From the NCBI RefSeq assembly GCF_030264295.1, contig NZ_CP127173.1, positions 4,905,501-4,969,500 on the forward strand: a DNA stretch of 64,000 nucleotides, in the 5' to 3' direction. The position numbers and the translations under genes were made by a program. Positions 42,102-50,302 of the stretch are shown piece by piece. Under the pieces are notes generated by a model that did not search any database, was not told where the DNA came from, and saw nothing but the letters and a program-made list of their open reading frames with translations. Numbering within the stretch: the stretch's first letter is position 1; the number at the start of each line of letters is the position of its first letter. The DNA is from Amycolatopsis nalaikhensis. GTDB taxonomy: Bacteria; Actinomycetota; Actinomycetes; Mycobacteriales; Pseudonocardiaceae.

Positions 42102-42119
42102 GTAGCAATTGTAACGACG
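42100..42119. promoter_or_regulatory. TetR-type operator over the regulator start
   Basis: ATGTAGCAATTGTAACGACG covers the start codon of the TetR gene. It matches the site at 41391-41410, implying autoregulation. Confidence 0.65.
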
Positions 42120-42129
42120 CTGTGTAGCG

Positions 42130-43047
42130 TCAGCGCAGCCGTCGCTGGACCCGCCGGAGCCCGATGAAGGCGGCCAGCACCGTCGGGTCGGTTGTCGCCG
42201 TGCCCGGGCGCACCGAGCGGTAGCCGTCCAGCAAGGCTTCCCGCAGCGCGGGCCGGGGCCCCAGCGCGTCCAGCGTCACCGCGAGGTCGTAGGCGTGGTG
42301 CCCGAACCCGCAGGCGTCGAAGCCGGTCGCCCGCACGCCACCCCGGTGGAACAGGTAGTTCTCCTGGTGCAGGTCGCCGTGCACCAGGCCGAACACGTCG
42401 GGGCCGCACCCCAGTTCGGCCCGCACCGCGCGGACCCGCTCGAGGGCGGCGCGGACCCGCGGGTCACCGTCCGCCGCGGCGACCGCGCGCTCGACCACGG
42501 CGTCGGAGAAGCCGTCCACCTGGGCGCGGCCGAAGTCGGTGAGGTCGTCGACCCGGCCGCGGTCCAAGCCGGACATCCGCGAACCGTGCAGCTGCAGCCG
42601 CGCGGTGAACGCGCCGACGGCGTACAGCTGCGGCGCGCGGAGGCGCTCGTCGACGAACCGGCCCTCGACCCAGTGGCAGAGCACGCAGGTGCGCGGTTCC
42701 GGCACCGCCGGGTCGGCGACGACGGTCACCAGGTCGCGTTCGCGCGTCGGCACCGGCCGCGGGACGACGAGGTCGGTGTCGCGGCCCAGCGCGGCCAGCC
42801 ACCGCATCTCCGACCGCACCCGCGAGACGTCCGGGCCGTCCGGCCGCTGCACGCGCAGCACGTACCGGTGCCCGTCCGCGCCGTCGACGCGGAACGTCGT
42901 GTTGGCTCCGCGGCCCAGCGGCGTCAGCCGCGCGACCGGCACGGCGTAGGCGGTCAACGCGGTTTCGGCGAGGCGGCGCAGGCGGCGCGTGCGACCGGCG
43001 CGGTCGAGCTCGGCGAACGGCCGGGTGTTCGCCGAAAAATCCGCCAT
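42130..43047 (-). CDS. APH/choline-kinase-fold phosphotransferase
   Basis: A 305-residue kinase-like protein. The N-lobe has PLGRGANTTFRVDGADGHRYVLRVQRPDG. The catalytic loop is LVHGDLHQENYLFHRGG. The DFG-like position reads TGFDACGFGHHAYDLAV, so the second metal Asp is retained. Such proteins phosphorylate small alcohols or amino alcohols. It follows a CobD/HisC-like aminotransferase gene by 11 bp, suggesting action on an amino-alcohol or amino-acid substrate; this is inference. Confidence 0.85.
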   Translation of the reverse strand: MADFSANTRPFAELDRAGRTRRLRRLAETALTAYAVPVARLTPLGRGANTTFRVDGADGHRYVLRVQRPDGPDVSRVRSEMRWLAALGRDTDLVVPRPVPTRERDLVTVVADPAVPEPRTCVLCHWVEGRFVDERLRAPQLYAVGAFTARLQLHGSRMSGLDRGRVDDLTDFGRAQVDGFSDAVVERAVAAADGDPRVRAALERVRAVRAELGCGPDVFGLVHGDLHQENYLFHRGGVRATGFDACGFGHHAYDLAVTLDALGPRPALREALLDGYRSVRPGTATTDPTVLAAFIGLRRVQRRLR

Positions 43048-43058
43048 CGCCCAGGTGC

Positions 43059-44252
43059 TCAGCTGATCGACCGTTCCGGCTCGCGGGAATGCGAAACCAG
43101 CTCGATGGCCGGCGTCGAATGCCGCCCGCCGCCGAGGCGCTCGACCCCGCGCAGGCCCTCGACCAGCCGCTCGACCTCGGTGTCCGGCCGCACCCCGAAG
43201 CGCATGAACTGGCTGGTCATGCCGATCTTGTTGCCGCACTGGCGCACCAGCAGGTGGTGCTCGGCGAGCAGGTAGTCGCACAGCTCGGCGCCGTCGACCG
43301 AGCCCGGCAGCTTGACGAGCAGGAAGTTCGCCTGCGACGGGAACACCGTCAGCTCCGGGAACTGGTTCAGCTGCGAGTTCATCATGAACCGGTCCAGCGC
43401 GAGCTTCTTCAGGCTTTCCTCGTACTCCGCGCGGTGCTCGGCGAGCATGAAGATCACGGTCTCGGCGAGCGAGTTCAGGTTCCACTTCGGCAGCGCGGCC
43501 GACAGCTTGCGCGTCAACGCGGGGTTGGACACCTGGTAGCCGAACCGGATCCCGTGCAGCCCGAAGTTCTTGCCGAGGCTCTTGAGCACGACGACGTTCG
43601 GCCGCACGACGGCTTCGGCCGCCACCGACGGGTCCCGCTCGACCTCGACGAAATCGATGAAGGACTCGTCGATCACCACCAGGTCGAGATCTTCGAGCGC
43701 GTCCATGAACCGGATCACCTCGCGGCGCGGCAGGTAGCCGCCGTCGGGGTTGTTCGGGTTGCACAGCACCGCGACCCGGGAGCCGCGGCGCTTGATGAAC
43801 TCGACGTATTCGTCCACGTGCAGCTCGAAGGTGCCCGATTCCTTGAGCGGGAACATGTCGACGCGCTTGCCGGTTTCCAGTGGCTGGTCGGTCCAGCGGC
43901 CGAACGTCGGGATCGGCACGGCGACGCTGGAATCGACCAGCAGCCGGTCGATCCACGTGATCAGCTCGGTCGAACCGTTGGCGAGGGAAATCGTCGACGG
44001 GTTGAGCCGCAGCACGCTCGCCAGCTGCGCGGTGATCGCGCCCGCGTCGCTCGGGTAGAACTTGAGGATCGTGCGGAGGTTGCGTTCCAGCTCGCCGAAC
44101 ATCTCTTCGGTGGGGAAGTACGGGTTGCAGGGGATGCAGAAGTCCGCGAGGTCGTCCGCGTGCTGCCCCATCGCCCTGGCCACGGCGAAGAACGACGGGC
44201 TGTGGGCCGCGCTCTGCTGGAAAAGGCCGCTGGTGGTCATACCGTGCCGCAC
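43059..44252 (-). CDS. class-I/II PLP aminotransferase, threonine-phosphate-decarboxylase/HisC-like
   Basis: A 397-residue PLP enzyme. Signatures are ANGSTELITWIDRLL, VLCNPNNPDGGYLPR, LVVIDESFIDF and SLGKNFGLHGIRFGY, with the predicted Schiff-base Lys at about 228. The GTG start at 44252 is favoured because GGAG lies seven bases upstream; ATG 44240 has no good site. It sits between a membrane protein gene and an APH-fold kinase gene on the same strand, with gaps of 20 and 11 bp. Product is unknown; a decarboxylase of the CobD type is possible. Confidence 0.87.
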   Translation of the reverse strand: MRHGMTTSGLFQQSAAHSPSFFAVARAMGQHADDLADFCIPCNPYFPTEEMFGELERNLRTILKFYPSDAGAITAQLASVLRLNPSTISLANGSTELITWIDRLLVDSSVAVPIPTFGRWTDQPLETGKRVDMFPLKESGTFELHVDEYVEFIKRRGSRVAVLCNPNNPDGGYLPRREVIRFMDALEDLDLVVIDESFIDFVEVERDPSVAAEAVVRPNVVVLKSLGKNFGLHGIRFGYQVSNPALTRKLSAALPKWNLNSLAETVIFMLAEHRAEYEESLKKLALDRFMMNSQLNQFPELTVFPSQANFLLVKLPGSVDGAELCDYLLAEHHLLVRQCGNKIGMTSQFMRFGVRPDTEVERLVEGLRGVERLGGGRHSTPAIELVSHSREPERSIS

Positions 44253-44272
44253 GCGTGGTCTCCGTCCGCCGC

Positions 44273-45181
44273 TTACCGGCCCCTTGCCTTCCCACCCGGG
44301 ACACGTGCGAACCGGGAGCCCGGTTCAATGCCGGACAGGGCGTAGAGCCCGGTGCCCGCGAGCACCGCCGCGGCCAGCGCGGACACGGCCAGCACCGGAA
44401 GCGGCGCGGCCAGCGGGTCGACGCCGGTGAACGACTCGACGCCGATCACGGCGGTGAGGACCAGGTCGGCGGCCACCGCGACGCGCACGACGCGCAGCCG
44501 GTGCGCCTCGGGCCAGCGGGTGAACCGCAGCACCCAGGCCAGCGCGGGCAGCACGAGGATCGCGTGCATCGCGACCGCGTGCAGGGGCTTGAGCGCACCC
44601 GCCGTCGTGTAGGCCAGCTGCGGGTCGCCACCGCGGGCCGCGACCACGCCGCGGCCGATCATCACCGCGCCCGTGGCCAGCGCGACCAGCAGCACGACCA
44701 GCCCGGCGCGGACGGCCAGGCGCAGGCTCGGCGCGTCGGGCCCGGGCTCGACCAGCGCGGCGGCGGTGAACCCGATGACGGTCAGGATGATCACCCCGCC
44801 TCCCGCGGCGAGCGTCATCGACACGGCGTTGTCGAACGGCGTCTCGAAGTTGAAGTGCGACGGCACCCCGCGCCACGCCTGCGTGCTGACCAGCACGACC
44901 TCGGCGACGCTCGCCGCCGTGAACGCGCCGAGCAGGGTGGTGCGCAGCCGCGGGCGGACGGTGAGGAACGACGTCGCCCAGGCGACCGACGCCAGCGTCA
45001 GCCCGAACGACAGGCCGAAGGTAACGGCCTTGCGCATCGACAGCGGGCCGAGCCACGAGCCGCCGGTGGCGATGAGCACGATCGCGTGCGCGACGCCGCT
45101 CAGGAAGAGCACCGCGCCGACGGCGTAGGCGATCCGCTCGGCGCGCCTGCCGTCCTGCCAGATCCGGGTCAGTGCGTTCAT
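44273..45181 (-). CDS. multi-pass membrane protein of unknown function
   Basis: A 302-residue protein with about eight hydrophobic helices (for example IAYAVGAVLFLSGVAHAIVL and AVRAGLVVLLVALATGAVM). Conserved-looking loop elements are SWLGPLSMRKAVTFGLSFG and LKPLHAVAMHAILVLPALAW, with a His in a membrane segment. It heads an apparent three-gene operon with the aminotransferase and kinase. Family is unknown to me. ATG 45181 is used. Confidence 0.75.
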   Translation of the reverse strand: MNALTRIWQDGRRAERIAYAVGAVLFLSGVAHAIVLIATGGSWLGPLSMRKAVTFGLSFGLTLASVAWATSFLTVRPRLRTTLLGAFTAASVAEVVLVSTQAWRGVPSHFNFETPFDNAVSMTLAAGGGVIILTVIGFTAAALVEPGPDAPSLRLAVRAGLVVLLVALATGAVMIGRGVVAARGGDPQLAYTTAGALKPLHAVAMHAILVLPALAWVLRFTRWPEAHRLRVVRVAVAADLVLTAVIGVESFTGVDPLAAPLPVLAVSALAAAVLAGTGLYALSGIEPGSRFARVPGGKARGR

Positions 45182-45394
45182 GGCCCGAAGTGTCGCCCGC
45201 GGACCCGGGTCACCGCGTCGGCCCGGCGTCGACACCACGGCGTACGACAGCGGGCGTACGGCAATGCGGAAGAATTTGGAAAAAGGGAGTGTAAAGAATT
45301 CTTGGTTTTCTTGACCCGGATATTGCCGAAAACGGTGTCCGGCGCCACTCGGCAGGCGGATGCGCGGTGGTCTCCGGCGTCCTACCATCGAATC
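45182..45394. promoter_or_regulatory. 213-bp divergent intergenic region
   Basis: It contains CGTACG twice (45241-45246, 45255-45260), the palindrome AAGAATTCTT (45294-45303) and TTGACC near 45311. It is noticeably more A/T-rich than the flanks at 45265-45330. No clear paired promoter boxes could be fixed. Confidence 0.35.
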
Positions 45395-45694
45395 ATGTAC
45401 ATCGCACTGCTGACCCACACAGCACCCGAAACAGAAGTCGACTACGCGCTCCCGGACCATTCGGACTGGGTGCGCAAACAATTCGCGAAGGGCTTCTTCC
45501 TCCTTTCCGGAAAAGGTACCGGCGCCGCCGACCAGGTGATCCTGACGCGCTCGTGCCTGCGCGGCAAGCTCGACGCCGTGCTCGCCAGCGACCCGTTCGT
45601 CGTCCAGCGGCTCGCCCGCTACGAAGTCATCGAGTTCACCGCCACGCGCACCGCTCAGGAGCTGCTGGCGATCAACGAGGCCATCGCCTCCTGA
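45395..45694 (+). CDS. YciI-family protein
   Basis: A 99-residue ferredoxin-like (dimeric alpha/beta barrel) protein. YIALLTHTAPETEVDYALPDHSDWVRKQFAKG carries the family Asp/His pair (about 21-23 and nearby), and SGKGTGAADQVILTRS and LASDPFVVQRLARYEVIEF complete the fold. YciI-like proteins are small enzymes or subunits of uncertain role. ATG 45395 is used. It is divergent from the membrane protein gene. Confidence 0.87.
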   Translation: MYIALLTHTAPETEVDYALPDHSDWVRKQFAKGFFLLSGKGTGAADQVILTRSCLRGKLDAVLASDPFVVQRLARYEVIEFTATRTAQELLAINEAIAS

Positions 45695-45823
45695 GGAGTC
45701 CGCCACGGCCGGGTGGCCCGGCGACGATGCCCCGCCACCTGCCGGCGAAGAACGGAACGCTCACCCGCTCGGGCGGCGCTCGCCTATGATCGCGAACGCA
45801 CGGACGTCCAGCAGGGAGAGCCG

Positions 45824-46411
45824 ATGAACACCCCCGACCTCGTCTTCCGGGGCCGCCGGTCGAGCAGGGACCACGCACTGGTGCTGGCCGCGCTCCCGCC
45901 GTCCCGTGACGCCGTGCGCACCGCCGTCGCCGACGGCGCCGACCTCGTGGGTTTCGCCGGATCCGGCGTCGAACCCCTGGTCGCGTGGACGCGCGAAACC
46001 TTTCCCGACCTCGTCATCGGTGTCGACACCGAGGACGCCGACGTGGCGGCCGCCTGCTGCGAGGCGGGCGCCGACCTGATCCTCGCGCGCGCCGACCTCG
46101 TGGACGTCGCGGCCCGCTTCGGCGCCGGGTACGCCGCTTCCGACGTGTCCGGCGCGGTCGCGCGCGGGGTGCCCGCCGAGGGCGTCCTCCGGGTGGTCCC
46201 GGCGGCCGCGTCGCTGCCGGACGACGTCCCCGTCCTGGTCGAGGTGGCCGGGGACGGGAGCCCGGCGGGCCTGGCGCTGGCCGCGCTCGCGGCGTCGGCC
46301 GGGGCCGCGGTCATCCGGACCACCCACGTGCGCGAGACGCGGCACGTGGCCGAGATGGCGGCCAGCATCGCGGGCACGCGCCCGCCGGCGAAGGCGGTCC
46401 GATGGGAGTGA
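45824..46411 (+). CDS. short dihydropteroate-synthase-like TIM-barrel protein
   Basis: A 195-residue product starting at ATG 45824 after GGGAGAG. It has repeated beta-alpha units (DLVGFAGSGVEPLVAWTRE, ADLILARADLVDVAARF, VLVEVAGDGSPAGLALAAL). The end GAAVIRTTHVRETRHVAEMAAS and IAGTRPPA matches the C-terminal motif of DHPS. It is much shorter than FolP (about 270 residues) and lacks an obvious N-terminal pterin loop, so it may not be a true synthase. It overlaps the RibD-like gene by 10 bp. Confidence 0.65.
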   Translation: MNTPDLVFRGRRSSRDHALVLAALPPSRDAVRTAVADGADLVGFAGSGVEPLVAWTRETFPDLVIGVDTEDADVAAACCEAGADLILARADLVDVAARFGAGYAASDVSGAVARGVPAEGVLRVVPAAASLPDDVPVLVEVAGDGSPAGLALAALAASAGAAVIRTTHVRETRHVAEMAASIAGTRPPAKAVRWE

Positions 46412-47145
46412 TCCGGCAGATCTGGCCGGTCGAGCGCGGTCTGGACGACCACGACCTCGAGCAGCTCTACCGGTACCCGGCCGACCCGAAGTGGCTCGCG
46501 GTGAACTTCGTGTCGAGCACGGACGGCGCGATCACGGTCGACGGCCGGTCGGGCGGCCTGTCGACCCCGGCCGACCGGATCGTCTACCGGCTGGGCAACG
46601 ACCTGGCCGACGTCGTGCTGGTCGGCGCGGGCACGGCGATGGCGGAGGGCTTCGAGGGCCTGCGCCCCGACGAGCGCACGGCGGAGCGCCGGCACCGGTT
46701 CGGGCTGGACCCGATCGCGCCGGTCGCGGTGGTGACGACGGGCCGCTCGCTGCCGCCGGACGCTCCGGTGATCACGAAGGCGGCGGTCCCGACGCTCGTC
46801 TTCACGTGCGCGGCGGCCCCGGAGTCCCTGCGCGAAGCGTGGGCGGCTAACGGCGCGCGGGTGTTCGTCACGGGCGAGGCCGAGGTGGCGGCCGAACTGG
46901 TGGTTTCGACGCTGGTGGCGGAGGGGCTGGGCCGCATCGACTGCGAAGGCGGCCCTCACCTGTTCGGCTCGCTGGCCGCGGCGGGCGTCGTCGACGAGTT
47001 CCGGTTGACGGTGGCGCCGTTCCTGGTGGCGGGCTCGTCGAGCCGTGCGGCGGTCGGCGCCGCGATCGACCCGGCCGAGTTGGAGCTGGCTTCGGTGCTC
47101 ACCGACGGCGCGAGCATCCTGCTGCGGTACCTGACTCCCTGCTAG
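46402..47145 (+). CDS. RibD C-terminal-type pyrimidine reductase
   Basis: A 247-residue reductase. Family marks are KWLAVNFVSSTDGAITVDGRSGGLST, LADVVLVGAGTAMAEGF, LGRIDCEGGPHLFGSLAAAG and DEFRLTVAPFLVAGSSSRA. It would reduce a ribosylaminopyrimidine-like compound with NADPH, as in riboflavin biosynthesis, or be a paralogue with another substrate. ATG 46402 overlaps the DHPS-like stop, so the genes are coupled. The TAG stop shares its last base with repeat A. Confidence 0.9.
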   Translation: MGVIRQIWPVERGLDDHDLEQLYRYPADPKWLAVNFVSSTDGAITVDGRSGGLSTPADRIVYRLGNDLADVVLVGAGTAMAEGFEGLRPDERTAERRHRFGLDPIAPVAVVTTGRSLPPDAPVITKAAVPTLVFTCAAAPESLREAWAANGARVFVTGEAEVAAELVVSTLVAEGLGRIDCEGGPHLFGSLAAAGVVDEFRLTVAPFLVAGSSSRAAVGAAIDPAELELASVLTDGASILLRYLTPC

Positions 47146-47229
47146 CGCCCCAATGTGGCCTTCGGTGCGTCAGACGCAACCAAGGCGGCCTTCGGTGCGT
47201 GAGACGCAACCAAGGCCACATTGGGGCGC
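47145..47229. repeat. 85-bp palindromic dispersed repeat, family A, copy 2
   Basis: It is the reverse complement of the element at 230-314 with one mismatch in 85. The left end touches the RibD-like stop codon, and the right end is 15 bp from the convergent NUDIX stop. This position supports a bidirectional terminator role. Confidence 0.9.
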
Positions 47230-47244
47230 TCGGCCCGGGTGGCG

Positions 47245-47640
47245 CTAGAGCAACCGGCGGAAGTGCGCCGCCAGGTCGAGCCGGACGGCGTCCGCCGGGC
47301 TCAGCCAGGCGAAGCCGTCGTGTTCCTCGGGGTTGAGCACGACGTCGTCGCGGCCGTCTTCCGTTGCGGTGTAAACGAAAGCGTGGATCTCCATCGGCCG
47401 TCCGGCGATGTCCGGCCACGAATCGCGGGAGAGTTCGCCGGTCACGCGCACGCGCAACCCGGTTTCCTCGGCCACTTCGCGGACGGCCGCGGCTTCGACC
47501 GGCTCGCCCGGTTCCACGGTGCCGCCGGGCAGCTCCCAGTGGCCCGCGCGGAACACGCCGGGGCCGCGGCGGAGGAACAGCACCTCGTCGCCGCGCGCGA
47601 TCCAGCAGTAGGCGAGGTCTTTGCGCGCGATCTCCGTCAT
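47245..47640 (-). CDS. NUDIX hydrolase
   Basis: A 131-residue protein with a full Nudix box: GGTVEPGEPVEAAAVREVAE followed by ETGL (about 39-62). The first strand reads AYCWIARGDEVLFLRRGPG. It would cleave a nucleoside diphosphate linked to another group; the substrate is not evident. ATG 47640 is used. It converges with the RibD-like gene across repeat A. Confidence 0.9.
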   Translation of the reverse strand: MTEIARKDLAYCWIARGDEVLFLRRGPGVFRAGHWELPGGTVEPGEPVEAAAVREVAEETGLRVRVTGELSRDSWPDIAGRPMEIHAFVYTATEDGRDDVVLNPEEHDGFAWLSPADAVRLDLAAHFRRLL

Positions 47641-47655
47641 GCGCGCGATTCTCGC

Positions 47656-49323
47656 TCAGTTGGTCTTCGACGTCGGCAGGTGGGCGCCCAGGTAGCCGAC
47701 GTACACCGTGCCCGTGCGGTCGGTGTCGTCGAGGAAGTGCAGGCGCGGCGCCGGGGATTTGAAGCGCTCCAAGGCGATGTGCGCGCCGAAGTAGTCGCGG
47801 CCCGCCGGGTTCGTCTGCGGGTCGACGCGGAACGTGCGCGCCTGGCGGAGCCGTTCGTTCGTGGTCACCGTGTCCGACTCGGCCAGCGCGATGATGTTCG
47901 CGCTGATCAGCGAACCCGGCTGGCCGGTGCGGGCGAACGCGAGCACGTCCGACAGCTCGGGGCCCGGGTCCTGGCCCGCGTCGAGCAACGTCGTCCGCGC
48001 GCCCGCGTACGCGTCCAGGGTGCGCAGCGCGTCCCACGCCTTCCGGCGCCAGGCGGCGGCTTTCGGGTGGTGGTCGAGGATCGCGGCCGGGGCCGGGTCG
48101 GCCGTGATCGCCAGGTGCTCGAGCGACTCGGCCGCGCCGATCAGCTCCGCGAAGCTCGGGAACTCCTCCGGCGGGCACTCGGTGGCGGCGACGTCGTCGG
48201 CCGCGTCGTGGTAGCGGGCCAGCGTGCCGGCCAGCAATCCGTTGACGCGCCTCAGTTCGTCGCGTTCGGCTTCGGTTTCCTCGAACGCGCGCGCGTAGTC
48301 GTCGACTTCTTCGTGCAGCCGCGCGAGCTGAGTACGCAGGCAAGCGACGTCGACCACCGACAGCTCTTCGAGACGGCAGCGGAGCGCCTTCACCTCCTCG
48401 GCGTGGCGATCCCGCTGTTCGGTGGCCGCCTTCGCCTTCTTGCGCAGGATCGTGATCACGCCCCGCGCCTCGGCCAGCTCGCGTTCGGCGCGGCCGAGCT
48501 TCTCGACGAGCTCGGCGTCGGGTTCCCGCTCAGGCGAAGCGAACGGATCCGCGTCGTACCAAGCCCGCACGCTCGGCACGTCCGCCCACTCCTCCGGCAG
48601 CGGCGTGCGGCCGCGCGTCTGGATGAGCCGGGTGATCGCGCCCTGGAGCGCCTCGCCGGAAACCGGGCTGGCGGTTTCGACGAAGTCCGGCAGCTGGTCG
48701 CACGGCGGCACGTACAGCCGCGCGCCGAGCGGGACGGCGCAGCCGAGCGGGAGGTGCCGGTTGAGGGTGCGGCGGAAGCGGTCGTCGACGTCGAAGACGT
48801 TGACCAGGCCGGGCCAGCCCGCCACCGGCACGGTCGGCGGCTCCGTGAGCACCAGCACGGCCGACGTCCGCCACGGCGCCACCAAGGCCTCGCCGAGCAG
48901 GTCCGCGACGCGGTCGCACTCTTCGCGAGACCAGCCCCGCATCGCCAGCACCGGGGCCTCGATGGGGATTTCGTCGCTGCCGCTCGCGCCGAGTTCCTCA
49001 AGCCCGATGCGTTGCGCGGGTGCTTCGTAGCAACTGCGCCACGGGCGCGTGCACGCGGCGGCGAGCAGCCACGCCACCCGGTCCTCCCCGGCGTGGTAGC
49101 ACAGGGACAGCAATACCTGAACGGAGTAACGGTTTTCCGCGCCGGTCCACGCGAACTTCAGGTCGCAGCGGCGCGACCCGCCGTCGTCGGTCGAGCCGAG
49201 ATCGCTGACGGTGTAGTCGTCGTGCTGCCGCTGCCGGGTGATCAGCCTGCTGCGCAAGGCGTCCAGCGGGCGCTTGCCTTCGGTGGGGACCAGTCCGTGG
49301 TGCCAGATCCGGTGCACCCCCAC
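47656..49323 (-). CDS. large unknown protein with central coiled coil
   Basis: A 555-residue protein that I do not recognise. Residues 1-240 are globular, with CDLKFAWTGAENRYSVQVLLS, AWLLAAACTRPWRSCYEAPA and VLAMRGWSREECDRVADLLG. Residues about 255-360 form a heptad-rich coiled coil (DAELVEKLGRAERELAEARG onward). The C-terminal 110 residues are another globular part (TRTFRV-like and HIALERFKSPAPRLHFLDD). No membrane helix or signal peptide is seen. GTG 49323 follows GGAG with nine-base spacing. It begins 15 bp upstream of the NUDIX start and is likely cotranscribed. Confidence 0.7.
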   Translation of the reverse strand: MGVHRIWHHGLVPTEGKRPLDALRSRLITRQRQHDDYTVSDLGSTDDGGSRRCDLKFAWTGAENRYSVQVLLSLCYHAGEDRVAWLLAAACTRPWRSCYEAPAQRIGLEELGASGSDEIPIEAPVLAMRGWSREECDRVADLLGEALVAPWRTSAVLVLTEPPTVPVAGWPGLVNVFDVDDRFRRTLNRHLPLGCAVPLGARLYVPPCDQLPDFVETASPVSGEALQGAITRLIQTRGRTPLPEEWADVPSVRAWYDADPFASPEREPDAELVEKLGRAERELAEARGVITILRKKAKAATEQRDRHAEEVKALRCRLEELSVVDVACLRTQLARLHEEVDDYARAFEETEAERDELRRVNGLLAGTLARYHDAADDVAATECPPEEFPSFAELIGAAESLEHLAITADPAPAAILDHHPKAAAWRRKAWDALRTLDAYAGARTTLLDAGQDPGPELSDVLAFARTGQPGSLISANIIALAESDTVTTNERLRQARTFRVDPQTNPAGRDYFGAHIALERFKSPAPRLHFLDDTDRTGTVYVGYLGAHLPTSKTN

Positions 49324-49399
49324 GGGACTCAACTCCGTTCGCCGGCAACAGGACCTCAAGCGAACATAGCGGATCCGGTGACCGACCGAACGCGGGGCG

Positions 49400-49768
49400 T
49401 CACGTCGTGGAACGGGTCCAGAAGCAGAAGGGATGCCCGGCGGGGTCGAAGCAGACGCGGACGTCGTCCTGCGGCTGGTAGTCCGCGACGACGGCCCCCG
49501 CGGCGGTGGCGACCGCCGTCGCCGCGGCCAGGTCGTCGACCTCGATGTCCAGGTGCAGCTGCATCTGCTGCGCACCGCCGGCGGGCGGCCAGACGGGTGG
49601 GATGTGGTCGGTCTCGAGCTGGAAGGACAGGCCGGCGCTGCCGTCGTCGGGGCGCAGGGTCACCCACTCCGGCTCGTCGGTGCGGATGGGCCAGCCGAGC
49701 AGCTTCGAGTAGAACTCGGCGAGGGCCCGCGGTTCGGGCGTGCCGAGCACGGTGGAGGTCAGCTTCAT
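49400..49768 (-). CDS. VOC-family (glyoxalase/bleomycin-resistance-like) protein
   Basis: A 122-residue VOC protein with two beta-alpha-beta-beta-beta modules. Module 1 has TVLGTPEPRALAEFYSKLLGW and WVTLRPDDGSAGLSFQLE. Module 2 has MQLHLDIEVDDLAAATAVATA and VRVCFDPAGHPFCFW. Metal ligands His and Glu are visible in the usual strands. It may bind or modify a small toxic compound. ATG 49768 is used. Confidence 0.87.
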   Translation of the reverse strand: MKLTSTVLGTPEPRALAEFYSKLLGWPIRTDEPEWVTLRPDDGSAGLSFQLETDHIPPVWPPAGGAQQMQLHLDIEVDDLAAATAVATAAGAVVADYQPQDDVRVCFDPAGHPFCFWTRSTT

Positions 49769-49799
49769 GATCCGGGGATTACCCACCGGACGGCGGGTT

Positions 49800-50201
49800 C
49801 TACCGGGCGGTCTGGGTGTCGAAGTAGGCGACGGGCGGGCCGACGTGCCGCCACGACGTCGTCGCGAAGACGGCGGCACCCGAGAAGGCGAGCAGCAGCG
49901 TCAGCACGGCGAGGGTGACCCCGGCCCGGCCGGGGCCGCGCGAGCCCGCGCTGACGCCGAAGACCAGGCCCAGCACGCCGATCGGCAGCAGGGCGAACCA
50001 CAGGGCGCCGAGCACCAGCACGAACGCCTGCGTCACCCAGGAGTACGCCCAGGCCGTCACGATCGGCGGCCGGACGACCAGCCAAGCCGCCCAGGTCGCG
50101 ACGGCCAGCGTCAGGCCGGACGCGCCGATCGCGCGCGCCGCGATCGCCAGGCCACGGCCGGGCCGGGTGGTTTCCTCCGCGTCGAACTCCGGTGCCCCCA
50201 T
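49800..50201 (-). CDS. small membrane protein, four-helix, unknown function
   Basis: A 133-residue protein with about three or four hydrophobic segments (GLTLAVATWAAWLVV, AFVLVLGALWFALLPIGVLG, AGVTLAVLTLLLAFSGAAVF). The N-terminal 25 residues are acidic and cytoplasmic. It resembles DUF4190-like small membrane proteins but no motif is decisive. ATG 50201 is used. It is divergent from the serine hydrolase gene. Confidence 0.65.
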   Translation of the reverse strand: MGAPEFDAEETTRPGRGLAIAARAIGASGLTLAVATWAAWLVVRPPIVTAWAYSWVTQAFVLVLGALWFALLPIGVLGLVFGVSAGSRGPGRAGVTLAVLTLLLAFSGAAVFATTSWRHVGPPVAYFDTQTAR

Positions 50202-50302
50202 GCCGGGAACATCAACTCCGGGAGGCCGGGCGTTACCGGAATACCGCGGCGCCACCGGGGTTGCACCGTGGCACAGGCGTTGAGAGCACTGAGGGAGCCG
50301 CC

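Noticed and set aside
47221..49770. 849-codon plus-strand frame opposite the NUDIX and coiled-coil genes
   Set aside because: It shows typical GC-shadow composition, and the minus strand encodes a Nudix box.
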